A stretch of DNA of 64,000 nt from Cellulosilyticum lentocellum DSM 5427 (GCF_000178835.2 NC_015275.1:4650238-4714237), one strand, 5' to 3'; counted from the first letter of the stretch, positions 44,047 through 53,673 are shown. Notes: generated by a model from the letters alone, not told the origin. Numbers and translations: made by a program.

Positions 44047-45507
44047 TTATGCTACTTTGCTTTGCGATTCTTTTATCTCCTGTTTTTTCAAATGTTCCAT
44101 ATAAAGTCTTGTCTCAGTTACTACTACCCCAGAGAGACCTATTAAACCAATAAGATTTGGAAATGCCATAAGTCCATTTACGATATCAGCTAAAGCCCAG
44201 ATTTCTTGTAATTTTAAGAAACCACTAATAGCCAGCATGCCAATGAATACCCAACGATAGATATTAATTCCTTTTACACCAGCTAAATATTCTAAACAAC
44301 GTTCCCCGTAATAGCACCATCCTAGTATAGTTGTAAATGCAAACAAGGTTAAACAAATCGTAATAAGTATTGATCCTATTTTAGGAAATACTTGTAAAAA
44401 GGCTGCTTGTGTTACTGCTGCTCCTTCTATACCTTCTTGACACCATGTCCCAGTAACAAGAATAGTAAGACCTGTTAATGTACAAATAATAATTGTATCA
44501 ATAAATGTTCCTGTCATAGAAATAAGCCCTTGTTCAGCAGGCCACTCTGTTTTTGCTGCTGCCGCTGCAATAGGCGCACTACCAAGACCTGATTCATTCG
44601 AAAACACACCTCTAGCAATCCCTTTTTGTATAGCTTTAGCCATGGTTGCTCCTAAGAAACCTCCTACGGCTGCTCTTCCTGAAAAAGCTCCAGTAAATAC
44701 TTCTCCTAATGCTGGTAAAATACTTTGATAGTTCACACCTAAAATAATACCTGATAAGACAATATATACAATAGCCATCACTGGTACAACTTTTTCTGAT
44801 ACTTTTGAGATACTTTTAATGCCACCAAAAACAATAATAGCTACAAGTATGGCTACTACCATACTAATAACAGGAAAACCATTTGTTGCAATCCATTCTC
44901 TTGCTCCTGATAAAATATGTAATTGGTCTAACATGCTTACTATTATATTTCCTACGTAAACATCAATACCAGCTACCATATTAATACTTGTAGAAATCGA
45001 GTTTACTTGTGAAAATGTACCTATTCCCAATAAAGCTACTAAAATACCACTTACTGCAAAGAAAATTGCTAATGGTTTAAATTTCCTCCCAAGTCCCTTT
45101 TCTATGTAATACATCGGTCCGCCTGAAATCTGACCATTTGCATCTACTGTTCTATACTTAATAGCAAGTACACCTTCCGCATATTTAGTTGCCATTCCAA
45201 AAAAGGCTGCTATCCACATCCAAAATAAGGCTCCTGGGCCACCTGTACCAATAGCTGTAGCAACCCCTACAATATTTCCAGTTCCTACAGTTGCAGCTAA
45301 AGCTGTACATAGAGCTGCAAAGCTATTAATATCTCCGCTCCCTTTATTTTCTGCTTTAAAGATAAGTTTAGCGGCCCTTGGTAATTTTAATACTTGAATT
45401 AGTTTTAATCTAACAGTTAATAAAATGCCTGTTCCTACTAATAGAACCAATAATGGTGGTCCCCATACAAAATCATTAATTGTGTTTAACACCTTTAATA
45501 AATCCAT
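44047..45507 (-). CDS. Sodium:alanine/glycine symporter (AGCS family)
   Basis: A 486-residue permease with about 11 hydrophobic helices. Family landmarks are LCTALAATVGTGNIVGVATAI, GGPGALFWMWIAAFFGMATKYAEG, GGPMYYIEKGLG and GVFSNESGLGSAPIAAAAAKT. It starts behind GAAGGGAG. Control by the tandem glycine riboswitch upstream points to glycine (perhaps also alanine) as substrate; AlsT/YrbD-like proteins are the relatives. Monocistronic. Confidence 0.94.
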   Translation of the reverse strand: MDLLKVLNTINDFVWGPPLLVLLVGTGILLTVRLKLIQVLKLPRAAKLIFKAENKGSGDINSFAALCTALAATVGTGNIVGVATAIGTGGPGALFWMWIAAFFGMATKYAEGVLAIKYRTVDANGQISGGPMYYIEKGLGRKFKPLAIFFAVSGILVALLGIGTFSQVNSISTSINMVAGIDVYVGNIIVSMLDQLHILSGAREWIATNGFPVISMVVAILVAIIVFGGIKSISKVSEKVVPVMAIVYIVLSGIILGVNYQSILPALGEVFTGAFSGRAAVGGFLGATMAKAIQKGIARGVFSNESGLGSAPIAAAAAKTEWPAEQGLISMTGTFIDTIIICTLTGLTILVTGTWCQEGIEGAAVTQAAFLQVFPKIGSILITICLTLFAFTTILGWCYYGERCLEYLAGVKGINIYRWVFIGMLAISGFLKLQEIWALADIVNGLMAFPNLIGLIGLSGVVVTETRLYMEHLKKQEIKESQSKVA

Positions 45508-45749
45508 AAAAAAATACTCCCTTCTTTTAATTAACCTTAAAATAAGAGGAGTTCCTTAAGTTTATAGACTTGCTTTCCATATTAATCCCATACTTTTCAA
45601 TAACTGAAATACTATAAGTAAAGATTACTACTCTAATCAACTTATAGCATTATTGTTTCCATAAATAAACTGATTATTTATTCTAAAAAAATATGTCTTT
45701 ATCCCTAATTAATAATTAATAATTAATAATTAATTATGATTAATATAGC
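45508..45749 (-). promoter_or_regulatory. Region between glycine riboswitch and symporter start
   Basis: AT-rich leader with a short ATTAATA repeat (about 45708-45735) and an inverted repeat CTATAAGT/ACTTATAG (45612-45648). It may hold the expression platform; I cannot assign it clearly. Confidence 0.4.
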
Positions 45750-45935
45750 CTGCTCTGTCCTTTTGCCTGAGAGATTAAGCAAAATTGCTTTTGCCCCTTC
45801 GGCGCTCATAACTTGAGTCTCTCCAGAGTACTGTCAGCTATGCAGTCACCACTTATAATATTTATAAGTACCTGAGAGTGTTACTCCTTCGGTGGGCTTT
45901 ATGGCCACTCTTCTGTATAGCTTCATCCAGTATTT
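45750..45935 (-). promoter_or_regulatory. Tandem glycine riboswitch
   Basis: Two consecutive aptamers on the minus strand. The first (about 45850-45935) has AGAGTGGCC, CCACCGAAGGAGTAA and ACTCTCAGGTA. The second (about 45750-45845) has CTGGAGAGAC, GCGCCGAAGGGGCAA and AATCTCTCAGGCAAAAGG. Both keep the conserved glycine-riboswitch core. Confidence 0.95.
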
Positions 45936-45950
45936 ATATTACATAAAGTG

Positions 45951-45979
45951 ATGATATCTTATTATTGTTTAGTTGTCAA
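45951..45979 (-). promoter_or_regulatory. Promoter of the glycine riboswitch
   Basis: TTGACA (complement 45974-45979), 17 bp, TATCAT (complement 45951-45956). Confidence 0.75.
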
Positions 45980-46036
45980 TATTTTTAGTTTAATGTCTTT
46001 TTTAGGTATAAAAAGTAGACCACTCTCATAATAACT

Positions 46037-46075
46037 AGATCTTATATTCTAATTAAAAATTAGAATATAAGATCT
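46037..46075. repeat. Perfect 17-bp inverted repeat
   Basis: AGATCTTATATTCTAAT and its exact complement flank a 5-nt A/T loop. There is no T tract on the minus strand, so it is a weak terminator candidate for the phosphoesterase gene. Confidence 0.7.
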
Positions 46076-46111
46076 ATAATAATGGCCCTACTTCATATTA
46101 AATTTTTCTAT

Positions 46112-47254
46112 TTATTGGTTTATTGGTATAGTATATGGAATATCATACTTTTTTAACATCTCTTCCATACTATATAATTCCTTCAATGATAATCTCTTTA
46201 TAAATCCTTCTTTACCATAATGATAGATACTATATAAAGGTGCTATACTATTAATATGATCTTGAAAGGATATTTCAAACCACTTTAATCTCCCACATGG
46301 TAATAAGCGTCTATTTAATACTAGTTCTCTTACTTGATCAGTAACTTCTCCTATATACCATTCTTGAGAGCCTTCTTCAGATGCTTTTATTTTTCTACAC
46401 TTAAGATAGTATAATAACTCTCTAATAATCTGCTTTTCATGGCTCCAGCATCCAATACAGATATACTTACTTTGTCCTAATCCTATTTCTAGTATTCTCT
46501 GTACAACATCCTGGTCTATATATACCTCTCCACTTTTCTTCTTTCCATGTATATAAAGTAGAGTATCTTTTAAGGTATTTTCTTCTACTTCTTCTTTTAT
46601 TATATCTCTTTGCTCTTTACTATTTATTTGATTTAAATAAATTTTCTCTGCATATAGACTATGAAAACTGATATTAGGCTCCTCTTGACTAAAATCTAAT
46701 ATAACAAAATTTCCTCTATTTTCACTACTCGTCATAGCCCCCGGATCAATAACATTTCCTTTTAAAAAAATCTTATTTTGATAAGTCATTTCTGGTCTAT
46801 GACTTCCACCCATTAAAATATAGTTATAATCCTCATCTTTTAATTTTCCCATAATATGATGGGCTGACTTTTGAAGAATTTCTGCCCATCCATTTATATG
46901 ACACATTAACAGTTTCCTATTATTAATATTTATCATTTTTATACTAGGTGATAATTCTATTTTTTTTAATCTATCTTTACCCAGTTTTTTTCTTATCCAT
47001 TCTCCTTGAGCAATTCCTTCCGATTTTTTTACACTATGAAATAGACTATCTTCGTCATAGCCTTTAATGTTTATAAATCTTTTATCTACCCAAATCCGAT
47101 CAAATACTTCGCATGGATTTGGCCCATTACTGATATAATCCCCCAAATTTAAAATAAGCTCTACATCTTGCTTATTTATATAACTTATAAATGCATCTAA
47201 CATCGATAAGCTAGCATGAAGGTCTGAGATAACTGCTACTTTTTTTGCTTTCAT
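46112..47254 (-). CDS. Calcineurin-like metallophosphoesterase with unknown C-terminal domain
   Basis: A 380-residue protein behind GGGGAGG. Residues 1-210 carry the metallophosphoesterase blocks VAVISDLHAS, LGDYISNGPNPCE, the MCHING histidine block and MGGSHRPEM. The usual GNHD box is replaced by IKGYDED, a departure from the family. The last 170 residues are of no recognised fold and contain CIGCWSHEKQIIRELLYYLKC. The substrate is unknown. It stands alone between the glycine riboswitch promoter and divergent small genes. Confidence 0.72.
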   Translation of the reverse strand: MKAKKVAVISDLHASLSMLDAFISYINKQDVELILNLGDYISNGPNPCEVFDRIWVDKRFINIKGYDEDSLFHSVKKSEGIAQGEWIRKKLGKDRLKKIELSPSIKMININNRKLLMCHINGWAEILQKSAHHIMGKLKDEDYNYILMGGSHRPEMTYQNKIFLKGNVIDPGAMTSSENRGNFVILDFSQEEPNISFHSLYAEKIYLNQINSKEQRDIIKEEVEENTLKDTLLYIHGKKKSGEVYIDQDVVQRILEIGLGQSKYICIGCWSHEKQIIRELLYYLKCRKIKASEEGSQEWYIGEVTDQVRELVLNRRLLPCGRLKWFEISFQDHINSIAPLYSIYHYGKEGFIKRLSLKELYSMEEMLKKYDIPYTIPINQ

Positions 47255-47451
47255 ACAAAAATAGACCTCCCCAAATCTCTTTAACTGACTCTTCTATTAT
47301 TTATTTCGTCAATAATACAAATTAATTAATATTGTCCTGGTATAATAAGTTTTTTTTCTGATATTTCTTATACCTGATTCTATTTTCACACTAATTATGC
47401 TATGATACACTTATATATTTATATTCTTTTGTATAATCCAAGGAGGCTTTT

Positions 47452-47829
47452 ATGAAATCTGAAATTAAAGGTAGAAACTTGCTTCTTACTATTGGCTGTA
47501 TCGCTATTTTATTTGATTTGCTATCTACTGTTTTTTCTATCTATACATTCCTTGAAGAACCGAGTCTTATCAGCTACACTATTAGTCAGGGTATTTTTAG
47601 ATTATTAATAGAGATTGCTTTAGTCATATTCTGCTATAAAGGTAACGCTTGGGCAAAATGGATATTATGTGTTATTCTTGCCTTTTCAAGTATTATACTA
47701 CTCTTACAATATACTAGTTCAGGTAATTTCATTCTTCTTATTATAAGTATAATTTATCTTGTTTCAGGCGCTCTTTTACTTACCTCTCCATATATTAAAG
47801 AATTTATGACTAATCAAAATTCCAAATAA
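47452..47829 (+). CDS. Small membrane protein, four helices
   Basis: A 125-residue protein behind AAGGAGG, with about four hydrophobic stretches (for example LLLTIGCIAILFDLLSTVFS, ILCVILAFSSIILLL, FILLIISIIYLVSGALLL). No family recognised. A TGCTATGAT extended -10 element lies about 50 bp upstream; a similar one precedes the next gene. Confidence 0.65.
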   Translation: MKSEIKGRNLLLTIGCIAILFDLLSTVFSIYTFLEEPSLISYTISQGIFRLLIEIALVIFCYKGNAWAKWILCVILAFSSIILLLQYTSSGNFILLIISIIYLVSGALLLTSPYIKEFMTNQNSK

Positions 47830-47902
47830 AGGTTCACATTCCATTTTTACGTTATATATGCTATGATAAATATAAATTTTATTTTATTAAAGGGGACTTT
47901 CT

Positions 47903-48403
47903 ATGTATAACTTTTATAATCTTAATCCTAATCATTCATCACCTGAAACCTCTAATCACGTTACCTTAGATATTAATCTACCACTACATAATGATACATT
48001 TTATGAATTATTTAATATTTATGCAGATCATCCTACTGAAGAAAACCAAGACAAGCTTGGTAGTTATTTAAACACCATTAACTACCTGATTGGCTTTTTC
48101 CCTAGTGATAATTCTGCTGAAAATTCTACTCAGATAACTATTAGTAAATATGATGATTTACATTTACTAATCTGCTCTACCAAAGAGCGAGAAGTATACC
48201 TTCCAGCCTTTACTACTACTACTGAACTTCAAAGTTGGTGTAAGGAATCTATTAATACAATCTCTGTTCCTGCGGAATGGTTATGGAAATTTGTTTTATC
48301 TCAAAATAATTTTTCAGGTATTGTTATTAACCCAGGAAGTATTGGTTGGACTATTAATTACGACCACATTCGTTCACTTTTAGATGACATTATTCATGAT
48401 TAG
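47903..48403 (+). CDS. SseB-domain-like soluble protein
   Basis: A 166-residue soluble protein behind AAAGGGGAC. The C-terminal two thirds resemble the SseB N-terminal domain: VYLPAFTTTTELQSWC, a middle strand and helix, then SGIVINPGSIGWTINYDHI. The domain is widespread and without known enzymatic role. The preceding TATATGCTATGATA resembles an extended -10 promoter, so it may have its own transcript. The assignment is by motif appearance. Confidence 0.6.
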   Translation: MYNFYNLNPNHSSPETSNHVTLDINLPLHNDTFYELFNIYADHPTEENQDKLGSYLNTINYLIGFFPSDNSAENSTQITISKYDDLHLLICSTKEREVYLPAFTTTTELQSWCKESINTISVPAEWLWKFVLSQNNFSGIVINPGSIGWTINYDHIRSLLDDIIHD

Positions 48404-48443
48404 ATGTCTATTAATGCTTACTTTACCTAGAAAGGCTATTTAA

Positions 48444-48824
48444 ATGAATTCTAAGCTTTCAACAAAGAATCTAACCATCTGCCGTTATCTGCAATACTTG
48501 TTATTAGGTATATCTTTTTTCCTTTTTTCTTCTAAAATACCTATTTCGCCCTGGTATATACCTTTGACCACCTATGTATTGCTCTATATACTTATTCTCA
48601 TCATCTTGCAAATTATATTACTTGTATATACTTGGTATATGTATGAAAAAAAAGATACCTTTAAAATCATTCGTATGATATGTATTTTTCACTTCTTTTT
48701 ACTTTTATTAATGTTTTTCTTATGTATCTTAAGTATTAAATGGTTCAATTTATTTAGTATTTTAGTAACAATCCTTATCGTATTACTCACTATATATCAG
48801 AAAAAGAACTATAAAATGATTTAA
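48444..48824 (+). CDS. Small membrane protein
   Basis: A 126-residue hydrophobic protein with about four membrane segments (YLQYLLLGISFFLF, YVLLYILILIILQIILLVY, ICIFHFFLLLLMFFLCI, ILVTILIVLLTI), starting behind AAAGG 40 bp after the SseB-like gene. Its 3' end forms part of a terminator stem. No family recognised. Confidence 0.6.
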   Translation: MNSKLSTKNLTICRYLQYLLLGISFFLFSSKIPISPWYIPLTTYVLLYILILIILQIILLVYTWYMYEKKDTFKIIRMICIFHFFLLLLMFFLCILSIKWFNLFSILVTILIVLLTIYQKKNYKMI

Positions 48825-48845
48825 ATCATTTTATAGTTCTTTTTC
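48799..48845. terminator. Bidirectional terminator between converging genes
   Basis: AAAAAGAACTATAAAATGAT and its complement form a perfect 20-bp stem across the stop codon at 48824, ending in TTTTT. Confidence 0.9.
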
Positions 48846-48849
48846 TCTC

Positions 48850-49248
48850 TTATCTTTTTATAAATACAAAAAGTTTTAAGATAATAAAAGTCACTGGTAC
48901 ACCCACTATAGCTGCTAATGCATAAGCAACCAATTTATGAAGCCCTAATATATTAACAATAATCAAAACGGCAATAAACTGTATTAAGAAATTAGGAATT
49001 GTAGAGAGTGCAAATTTAATGAACCTCTCTAATGAGAATCCTTCTTTGAAGGTAAATACACTATTTAAAACATACGACACAACAATTCCACTTATATAAC
49101 CCGGTATAAAGGCAATAATGGGTCCCATTATTACTGAATAAAACCAAGAAAAGACAATACCACTCAATGAATTAATACATCCAATAATTAAAAAACATAT
49201 AAACTGTTTATTAAAGAACATTTGTTTTACTTTTGTTATTCCATTCAT
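48850..49248 (-). CDS. GtrA-family membrane protein
   Basis: A 132-residue protein with four helices, typical of the GtrA/DPMS family thought to move lipid-linked sugars across the membrane. Characteristic parts are FLIIGCINSLSGIVFSW, ISGIVVSYVLNSVFTFKEG and the last-helix ILKLFVFIKR. It starts behind GGAAAG. No glycosyltransferase lies beside it, so its partner is unknown. Confidence 0.88.
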   Translation of the reverse strand: MNGITKVKQMFFNKQFICFLIIGCINSLSGIVFSWFYSVIMGPIIAFIPGYISGIVVSYVLNSVFTFKEGFSLERFIKFALSTIPNFLIQFIAVLIIVNILGLHKLVAYALAAIVGVPVTFIILKLFVFIKR

Positions 49249-49273
49249 TTTAACTTTCCTTTATCCTTTTATA

Positions 49274-49306
49274 AGAAAAGAGTATGTGAATTACATACTC
49301 TTTTTA
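49274..49306 (-). terminator. Terminator after the parA-parB-DUF4446 run
   Basis: AAAAGAGTATGT and ACATACTCTTTT pair around GAATT at the stop codon of the DUF4446 gene. Confidence 0.8.
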
Positions 49307-49794
49307 TTCATTGCTTGTTCTATTGCTTGAATTTCTTCCTCTGATAAATTATAAGTAGACTTACCTGCATTGATTGGTTTAGCATATGTATAACATCCAT
49401 CTCTACCATAGATTCCATTTAATACTACTCCATCATTCTGTTCATCTAATAAAGCTACTGTATATGATAAATCGGCTCCCATATTAGCAATAGCTTGATA
49501 TCTTACTACTCCCACTTTTTGAACGCAATTCTTAACGGTTTTTTCCATATATTCAATAGAGGTTTGCATTTCCTTTTCATTTTGTAATAAAACATTGAGT
49601 TTCTTAGTATACTGGACTAACAGTTCTTCTAAATTAATATCTTCTTTAGACATAAACATTTCATACCTACGCTGGATTTTTTTCATTTTAGCCGCATTAA
49701 CACATACTAAAATCATAAGTATAATAACTAATAAACCTAACCCTAATACGATATAAATTAAATAATCATTTATTAATAACTCTATTTGTTCCAT
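49291..49794 (-). CDS. DUF4446 membrane-anchored protein
   Basis: A 167-residue protein with one N-terminal membrane helix (LIYIVLGLGLLVIILMILVCV), a coiled-coil stretch (about 45-95) and the conserved C-terminal part VGVVRYQAIANMGADLSYTVALLDEQNDGVVLNG-like, characteristic of DUF4446. It follows parB by 24 bp; this position beside parAB is usual in Clostridia. Function unknown, though a link to chromosome or cell-cycle organisation is plausible from context. Confidence 0.82.
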   Translation of the reverse strand: MEQIELLINDYLIYIVLGLGLLVIILMILVCVNAAKMKKIQRRYEMFMSKEDINLEELLVQYTKKLNVLLQNEKEMQTSIEYMEKTVKNCVQKVGVVRYQAIANMGADLSYTVALLDEQNDGVVLNGIYGRDGCYTYAKPINAGKSTYNLSEEEIQAIEQAMNKKSM

Positions 49795-49818
49795 GTCATT
49801 TACTCATCTTCTTTCATT

Positions 49819-50688
49819 TTACTTATTAGCATTAATAATTTGTATGATTCTAGATAATTCTTCATCTGAATAATACTCTATTTCTATTTTCCCCTTTTTG
49901 GCCCCTTTAGAAATAGCTACTCTTGTTCCTAAAACACGTTGTAAGTCTTCTTGTATTTCTCTATAGAATGGATTGTATAATTCTTTTTCTTTATCTTTTT
50001 TCTTTTTATCCTTAATACTTGATAAGTTTTGAATATATTTTTCTATTTCTCGTACACTTAGTTGTTTTTCAATTACTAAATCAGTAAGTTGTTTTTGCAG
50101 TTTTATATCTTTTACCGCAAGAATAGCTCTCGCATGGCCATAGCTAATAGCATCTTCTCTTAACTTTTCTTGTACATATGGCGTTAATTTTAATAATCTC
50201 ATGATATTAGTTACAGCTGTTCTACTTTTACCTACTTTATCAGCTACTTGTTCTTGTGTTAAATCAAAGTGTTCCATTAATAAGCTGTATGCACAAGCTA
50301 ATTCCATAGGATTAAGGTCTTCTCTCTGTATATTTTCAATCAAAGCAACCTCTAGAGTTTGTTGATCAGAAAAGAGCTTAATAATAATAGGAAGCTCTGT
50401 TAAACCAGCTAATCTTGCAGCTCTATAACGTCTTTCTCCTGCTACTATTTCATATTTATTATTTTTTTCTCTTACAATGAGCGGCTGTATGACACCATAT
50501 TCTAATATAGATTGGCTTAACTCTTGTAATTCTTCTTCACTAAATTTCTTTCTTGGTTGTCCAAAATTTGGTTCAATATCATTGATATCTACAATTTTAA
50601 TTGTTGCTTCGCCTTCTGCTGTTATATTTAGTGCTTCATCTGACAAGAGCGCATTTAATCCTCTCCCTAATCCTCTTTGTGGCTTCAT
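49819..50688 (-). CDS. parB: Chromosome partition protein ParB (Spo0J)
   Basis: CTP-dependent DNA clamp that loads at parS and spreads. The 289 residues start KPQRGLGRGLNALL, with the CTPase segments AGERRYRAARLAG and ENIQREDLNPMELA, the helix-turn-helix TQEQVADKVGKSRTAVTNIMRLL and a C-terminal dimerisation region. It begins two bases after parA, forming an operon, and two consensus parS sites lie 360 bp upstream of parA. Confidence 0.96.
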   Translation of the reverse strand: MKPQRGLGRGLNALLSDEALNITAEGEATIKIVDINDIEPNFGQPRKKFSEEELQELSQSILEYGVIQPLIVREKNNKYEIVAGERRYRAARLAGLTELPIIIKLFSDQQTLEVALIENIQREDLNPMELACAYSLLMEHFDLTQEQVADKVGKSRTAVTNIMRLLKLTPYVQEKLREDAISYGHARAILAVKDIKLQKQLTDLVIEKQLSVREIEKYIQNLSSIKDKKKKDKEKELYNPFYREIQEDLQRVLGTRVAISKGAKKGKIEIEYYSDEELSRIIQIINANK

Positions 50689-50690
50689 TA

Positions 50691-51455
50691 TTATTTGTTC
50701 CTTTCTATAAATTCCTTTGCTAATGATCTATATTGTTCTGAACCTTTTGATTTTGGGTCATAACAAATACAAGACATACCAAAACTTGGTGCTTCGCTTA
50801 ATCTTACACTTCTTGTAATTTTAGTATTATATACTGTACTACTAAAATGATTTTTTACTTCTTTTACTACTTGTGAAGATAAGTTAGTTCTATTGTCATA
50901 CATAGTAAATAGAATTCCTTCTAAAACCAACTTATTATTCGTATTCTTTTTTACCAATCCAATAGTCTGTACTAATTGTGATAACCCTTCTAACGCGTAA
51001 TACTCACACTGCATTGGTATAAGTACAGAATTTGAAGCAGTTAAAGCATTAATAGTAAGGATATTAACTGCTGGCGGGCAGTCAATAAATATGTAATCAT
51101 ACTCATCGCTTACTGTCTCTAGCTGTTTCTTAAGGATAAATTCACGTTGCTTTGTGTTTACTAGCTCTACTTCTGTTCCTGCTAAATTCATATTGGAAGG
51201 TATAATGTATATATTTTCATGCTCTGCTTTTTTTATTACATCTTTTATATTTGCTTCATTTACTAAAACATCATATATTGTTGCTTGGTTTTGACCTTTT
51301 AGTACACCGCAACCACTTGTTGCATTTCCTTGCGGGTCAATATCTACAATTAGAACCTTTTTCTTTTTTTCAACGAGTGCAGCTGCTAAATTGACAACTG
51401 TAGTTGTCTTTCCAACTCCACCTTTTTGGTTAACTACTGCAATGATTTTACCCAT
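50691..51455 (-). CDS. parA: Chromosome partition ATPase ParA (Soj)
   Basis: Walker-type ATPase that works with ParB in origin segregation. The 254 residues start MGKIIAVVNQKGGVGKTTT with the deviant Walker A, then VDIDPQGNAT and the IFIDCPPAV box. The frame is open 16 codons further upstream, but AAGGAG precedes 51455 and fits the protein's normal N-terminus. Confidence 0.96.
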   Translation of the reverse strand: MGKIIAVVNQKGGVGKTTTVVNLAAALVEKKKKVLIVDIDPQGNATSGCGVLKGQNQATIYDVLVNEANIKDVIKKAEHENIYIIPSNMNLAGTEVELVNTKQREFILKKQLETVSDEYDYIFIDCPPAVNILTINALTASNSVLIPMQCEYYALEGLSQLVQTIGLVKKNTNNKLVLEGILFTMYDNRTNLSSQVVKEVKNHFSSTVYNTKITRSVRLSEAPSFGMSCICYDPKSKGSEQYRSLAKEFIERNK

Positions 51456-51818
51456 AACATTCTCCTTCTTTTTCTTCTGTACTTCTTTAATCAAGTATAT
51501 CATAGGATAGTTTTTTTATAAACTGTTTATGCTAGTATTTTGATAAGTTTTACTTATAAAGTTTTCCGTATTTATCTCTCAGTACTATCTATTCTTTCAT
51601 ATTATATATTTTATTACAAAGGAAGAATCTATTTTTCTCGTTATGCCATTTCATAATTTATAACTAGATTACTTTATAATTATTCTCATACTGAACTAGC
51701 GTAATTCATTATACTAATTTTTAACAAGTCATTTTATTAGCTAATTATGTTTAAAAACATCTGTTTTATTTTCTATTTACTTTTGTTTTGTTATTTTCGA
51801 TAATATGTACTTCCTATA
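51456..51818. other. Spacer between parA and the parS pair
   Basis: About 360 bp, very AT-rich, containing the parA ribosome site and presumably its promoter. No gene or clear repeat is seen. Confidence 0.4.
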
Positions 51819-51834
51819 TGTTTCACGTGAAACA
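51819..51834. promoter_or_regulatory. parS site 1
   Basis: TGTTTCACGTGAAACA, a perfect match to the bacterial parS consensus TGTTNCACGTGAAACA. Confidence 0.97.
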
Positions 51835-51854
51835 TTTTAAAACATTAACATAGA

Positions 51855-51870
51855 TGTTTCACGTGAAACA
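51855..51870. promoter_or_regulatory. parS site 2
   Basis: A second identical TGTTTCACGTGAAACA, 36 bp centre to centre from the first. Two such sites together near the origin mark the ParB loading centre. Confidence 0.97.
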
Positions 51871-51874
51871 TATC

Positions 51875-51914
51875 AAAAAAGGTAGAAAATCCGACTTAGA
51901 TTTTCTACCTTTCG
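51875..51914 (-). terminator. argS terminator
   Basis: AGGTAGAAAATC and GATTTTCTACCT pair around CGACTTA directly after the argS stop; T-rich on the minus strand. Confidence 0.85.
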
Positions 51915-51922
51915 CCATAATA

Positions 51923-53638
51923 TTACATTTGTACAGGTGCTTTAATCCCTAGCAAGTGTAACGCATTCTTAATAGTATATTTTGTAGCTATAACAACTGC
52001 TAATCTTGAATTTTTCACTGCTTCATCTCCTACTAGAATTGGTTGTTCATTATAAAATTTATTGAAAGCTTGTGCTAAATCTACTGCATACCTTGCAATA
52101 TAAGATGGTTCAAAATTAGCTGCTGCTGATTCAATTACATTTTTAAAATCAGCTAATTCTTTTGCTACTGCTAAAACAGTATCATCTGCAATCGCTGATT
52201 CTGATATTTCAAGATCTGGTAAATTATCAATATCTAATCCTGCTTTTTTAAGTAAGCTACACGCCCTTGCATGAGTATATTGTACGTATGGACCAGTTTC
52301 TCCTTGGAAGTCTAAAACACGTTCCCATGAGAATTGAATGTCTTTAATAATATTATTATACATATCATCAAAAATAACTGCACCAATACCTACTTGATTT
52401 GCAACCTCATCTTTATTATCAAGATCTGGATTTTTTTCTTCAATAATTTTCTTTGTTTTGTCTACTGCTTCTTTTAAGATATCTTCTAAGAAAATAACAT
52501 TTCCAGAACGGGTAGATAATTTAGCACCACCTTCCATACTTACCATACCGAATGGTACATGAACTAAATCTTTTGCCCAGTCCCATTCCATTTTTTCAAT
52601 CACCTTAAACCATTGTGCAAAGTGAAGATTTTGTTGGAGTGCTGTAACATAAATACATTTTTTAAACTCATAAGTTTCTTTACGATATTTAGCTGCTGTA
52701 ATATCACGAGTAGCATATAATGAGCTACCATCATTTTTAGTAATTAAACATGGTGCCATATTCTCTTCATCTAAACGTACGATTTTTGCACCTTCACTTA
52801 TCTCAATAAGTCCTTTATCTTCTAAGTCTTTAATAACTGCATCCATCTTATCATTATAAAAAGCTTCACCATTGTAACTATCAAAAGTTACACCTAGCAT
52901 CTTATATACTCTCTCAAATTCATTTAAACTCACTTCTTTAAACCATTTCCAAAGTGCTAATGCTTCTTCATCACCTTGTTCCATTTTTGTAAAATAATTT
53001 CTTGCTTCTTGATCCATTTCAGGATGCTCTTTTGCTTCGTCATGGAATAATACATAAATTCTAAGTAACTCAGAAATACCTTTTTCTTCAACTTCTTCTT
53101 TACTAGAATATTTCTTATAAGCTACAATTAATTTACCAAACTGTGTTCCCCAGTCACCTAAATGATTAACACCTATGCAATTATACCCTAATGCTTCAAA
53201 AATATGATATAAACTGTTACCTATTACTGTCGAACGCAAGTGTCCTACATGAAATGGCTTCGCAATATTTGGTGAAGAATAGTCAACAACAACATTTCCT
53301 TTATTCTTTTCTTTTGCCAAACCATAACTTTCTCTATCAGCTAATACTGCTAATAAAATCTCTTTTACAAACACAGATCTATTAAGAAAAAAGTTAATAT
53401 AAGCATTTACGTTCTCAGCTTTTTCTATAAAATCAATTTCACCTAAAGTATCTACAATATCTTTTGCAATCATAGGAGGTGCCTTTCTTAAAGCTTTAGC
53501 TAATTTAAAACATGGAAATGCATAATCACCCATAGCCACATTATTAGGTACTTCAATCATGCCATAAATTTCTTCTACTGATAATGTATCAATTTTTGTA
53601 TTTAAAAGCTTGGCTAACTCTAATTTAAAATCTTTCAT
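51923..53638 (-). CDS. argS: Arginyl-tRNA synthetase
   Basis: Class I synthetase of 571 residues. It has the N-terminal Add-1 domain, the HIGH-type motif SPNIAKPFHVGHLRS, the KMSKS counterpart KLSTRSGNV, and the C-terminal DALR anticodon domain ending APVQM. It is monocistronic between parS and the noc-like gene. No T-box is seen; a possible promoter TTGATA-17-TAAAAT is at 53674-53702 on the minus strand. Confidence 0.97.
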   Translation of the reverse strand: MKDFKLELAKLLNTKIDTLSVEEIYGMIEVPNNVAMGDYAFPCFKLAKALRKAPPMIAKDIVDTLGEIDFIEKAENVNAYINFFLNRSVFVKEILLAVLADRESYGLAKEKNKGNVVVDYSSPNIAKPFHVGHLRSTVIGNSLYHIFEALGYNCIGVNHLGDWGTQFGKLIVAYKKYSSKEEVEEKGISELLRIYVLFHDEAKEHPEMDQEARNYFTKMEQGDEEALALWKWFKEVSLNEFERVYKMLGVTFDSYNGEAFYNDKMDAVIKDLEDKGLIEISEGAKIVRLDEENMAPCLITKNDGSSLYATRDITAAKYRKETYEFKKCIYVTALQQNLHFAQWFKVIEKMEWDWAKDLVHVPFGMVSMEGGAKLSTRSGNVIFLEDILKEAVDKTKKIIEEKNPDLDNKDEVANQVGIGAVIFDDMYNNIIKDIQFSWERVLDFQGETGPYVQYTHARACSLLKKAGLDIDNLPDLEISESAIADDTVLAVAKELADFKNVIESAAANFEPSYIARYAVDLAQAFNKFYNEQPILVGDEAVKNSRLAVVIATKYTIKNALHLLGIKAPVQM

Positions 53639-53673
53639 TTATATTCTCCTTCGTCCACTCAATGTATTATTAT

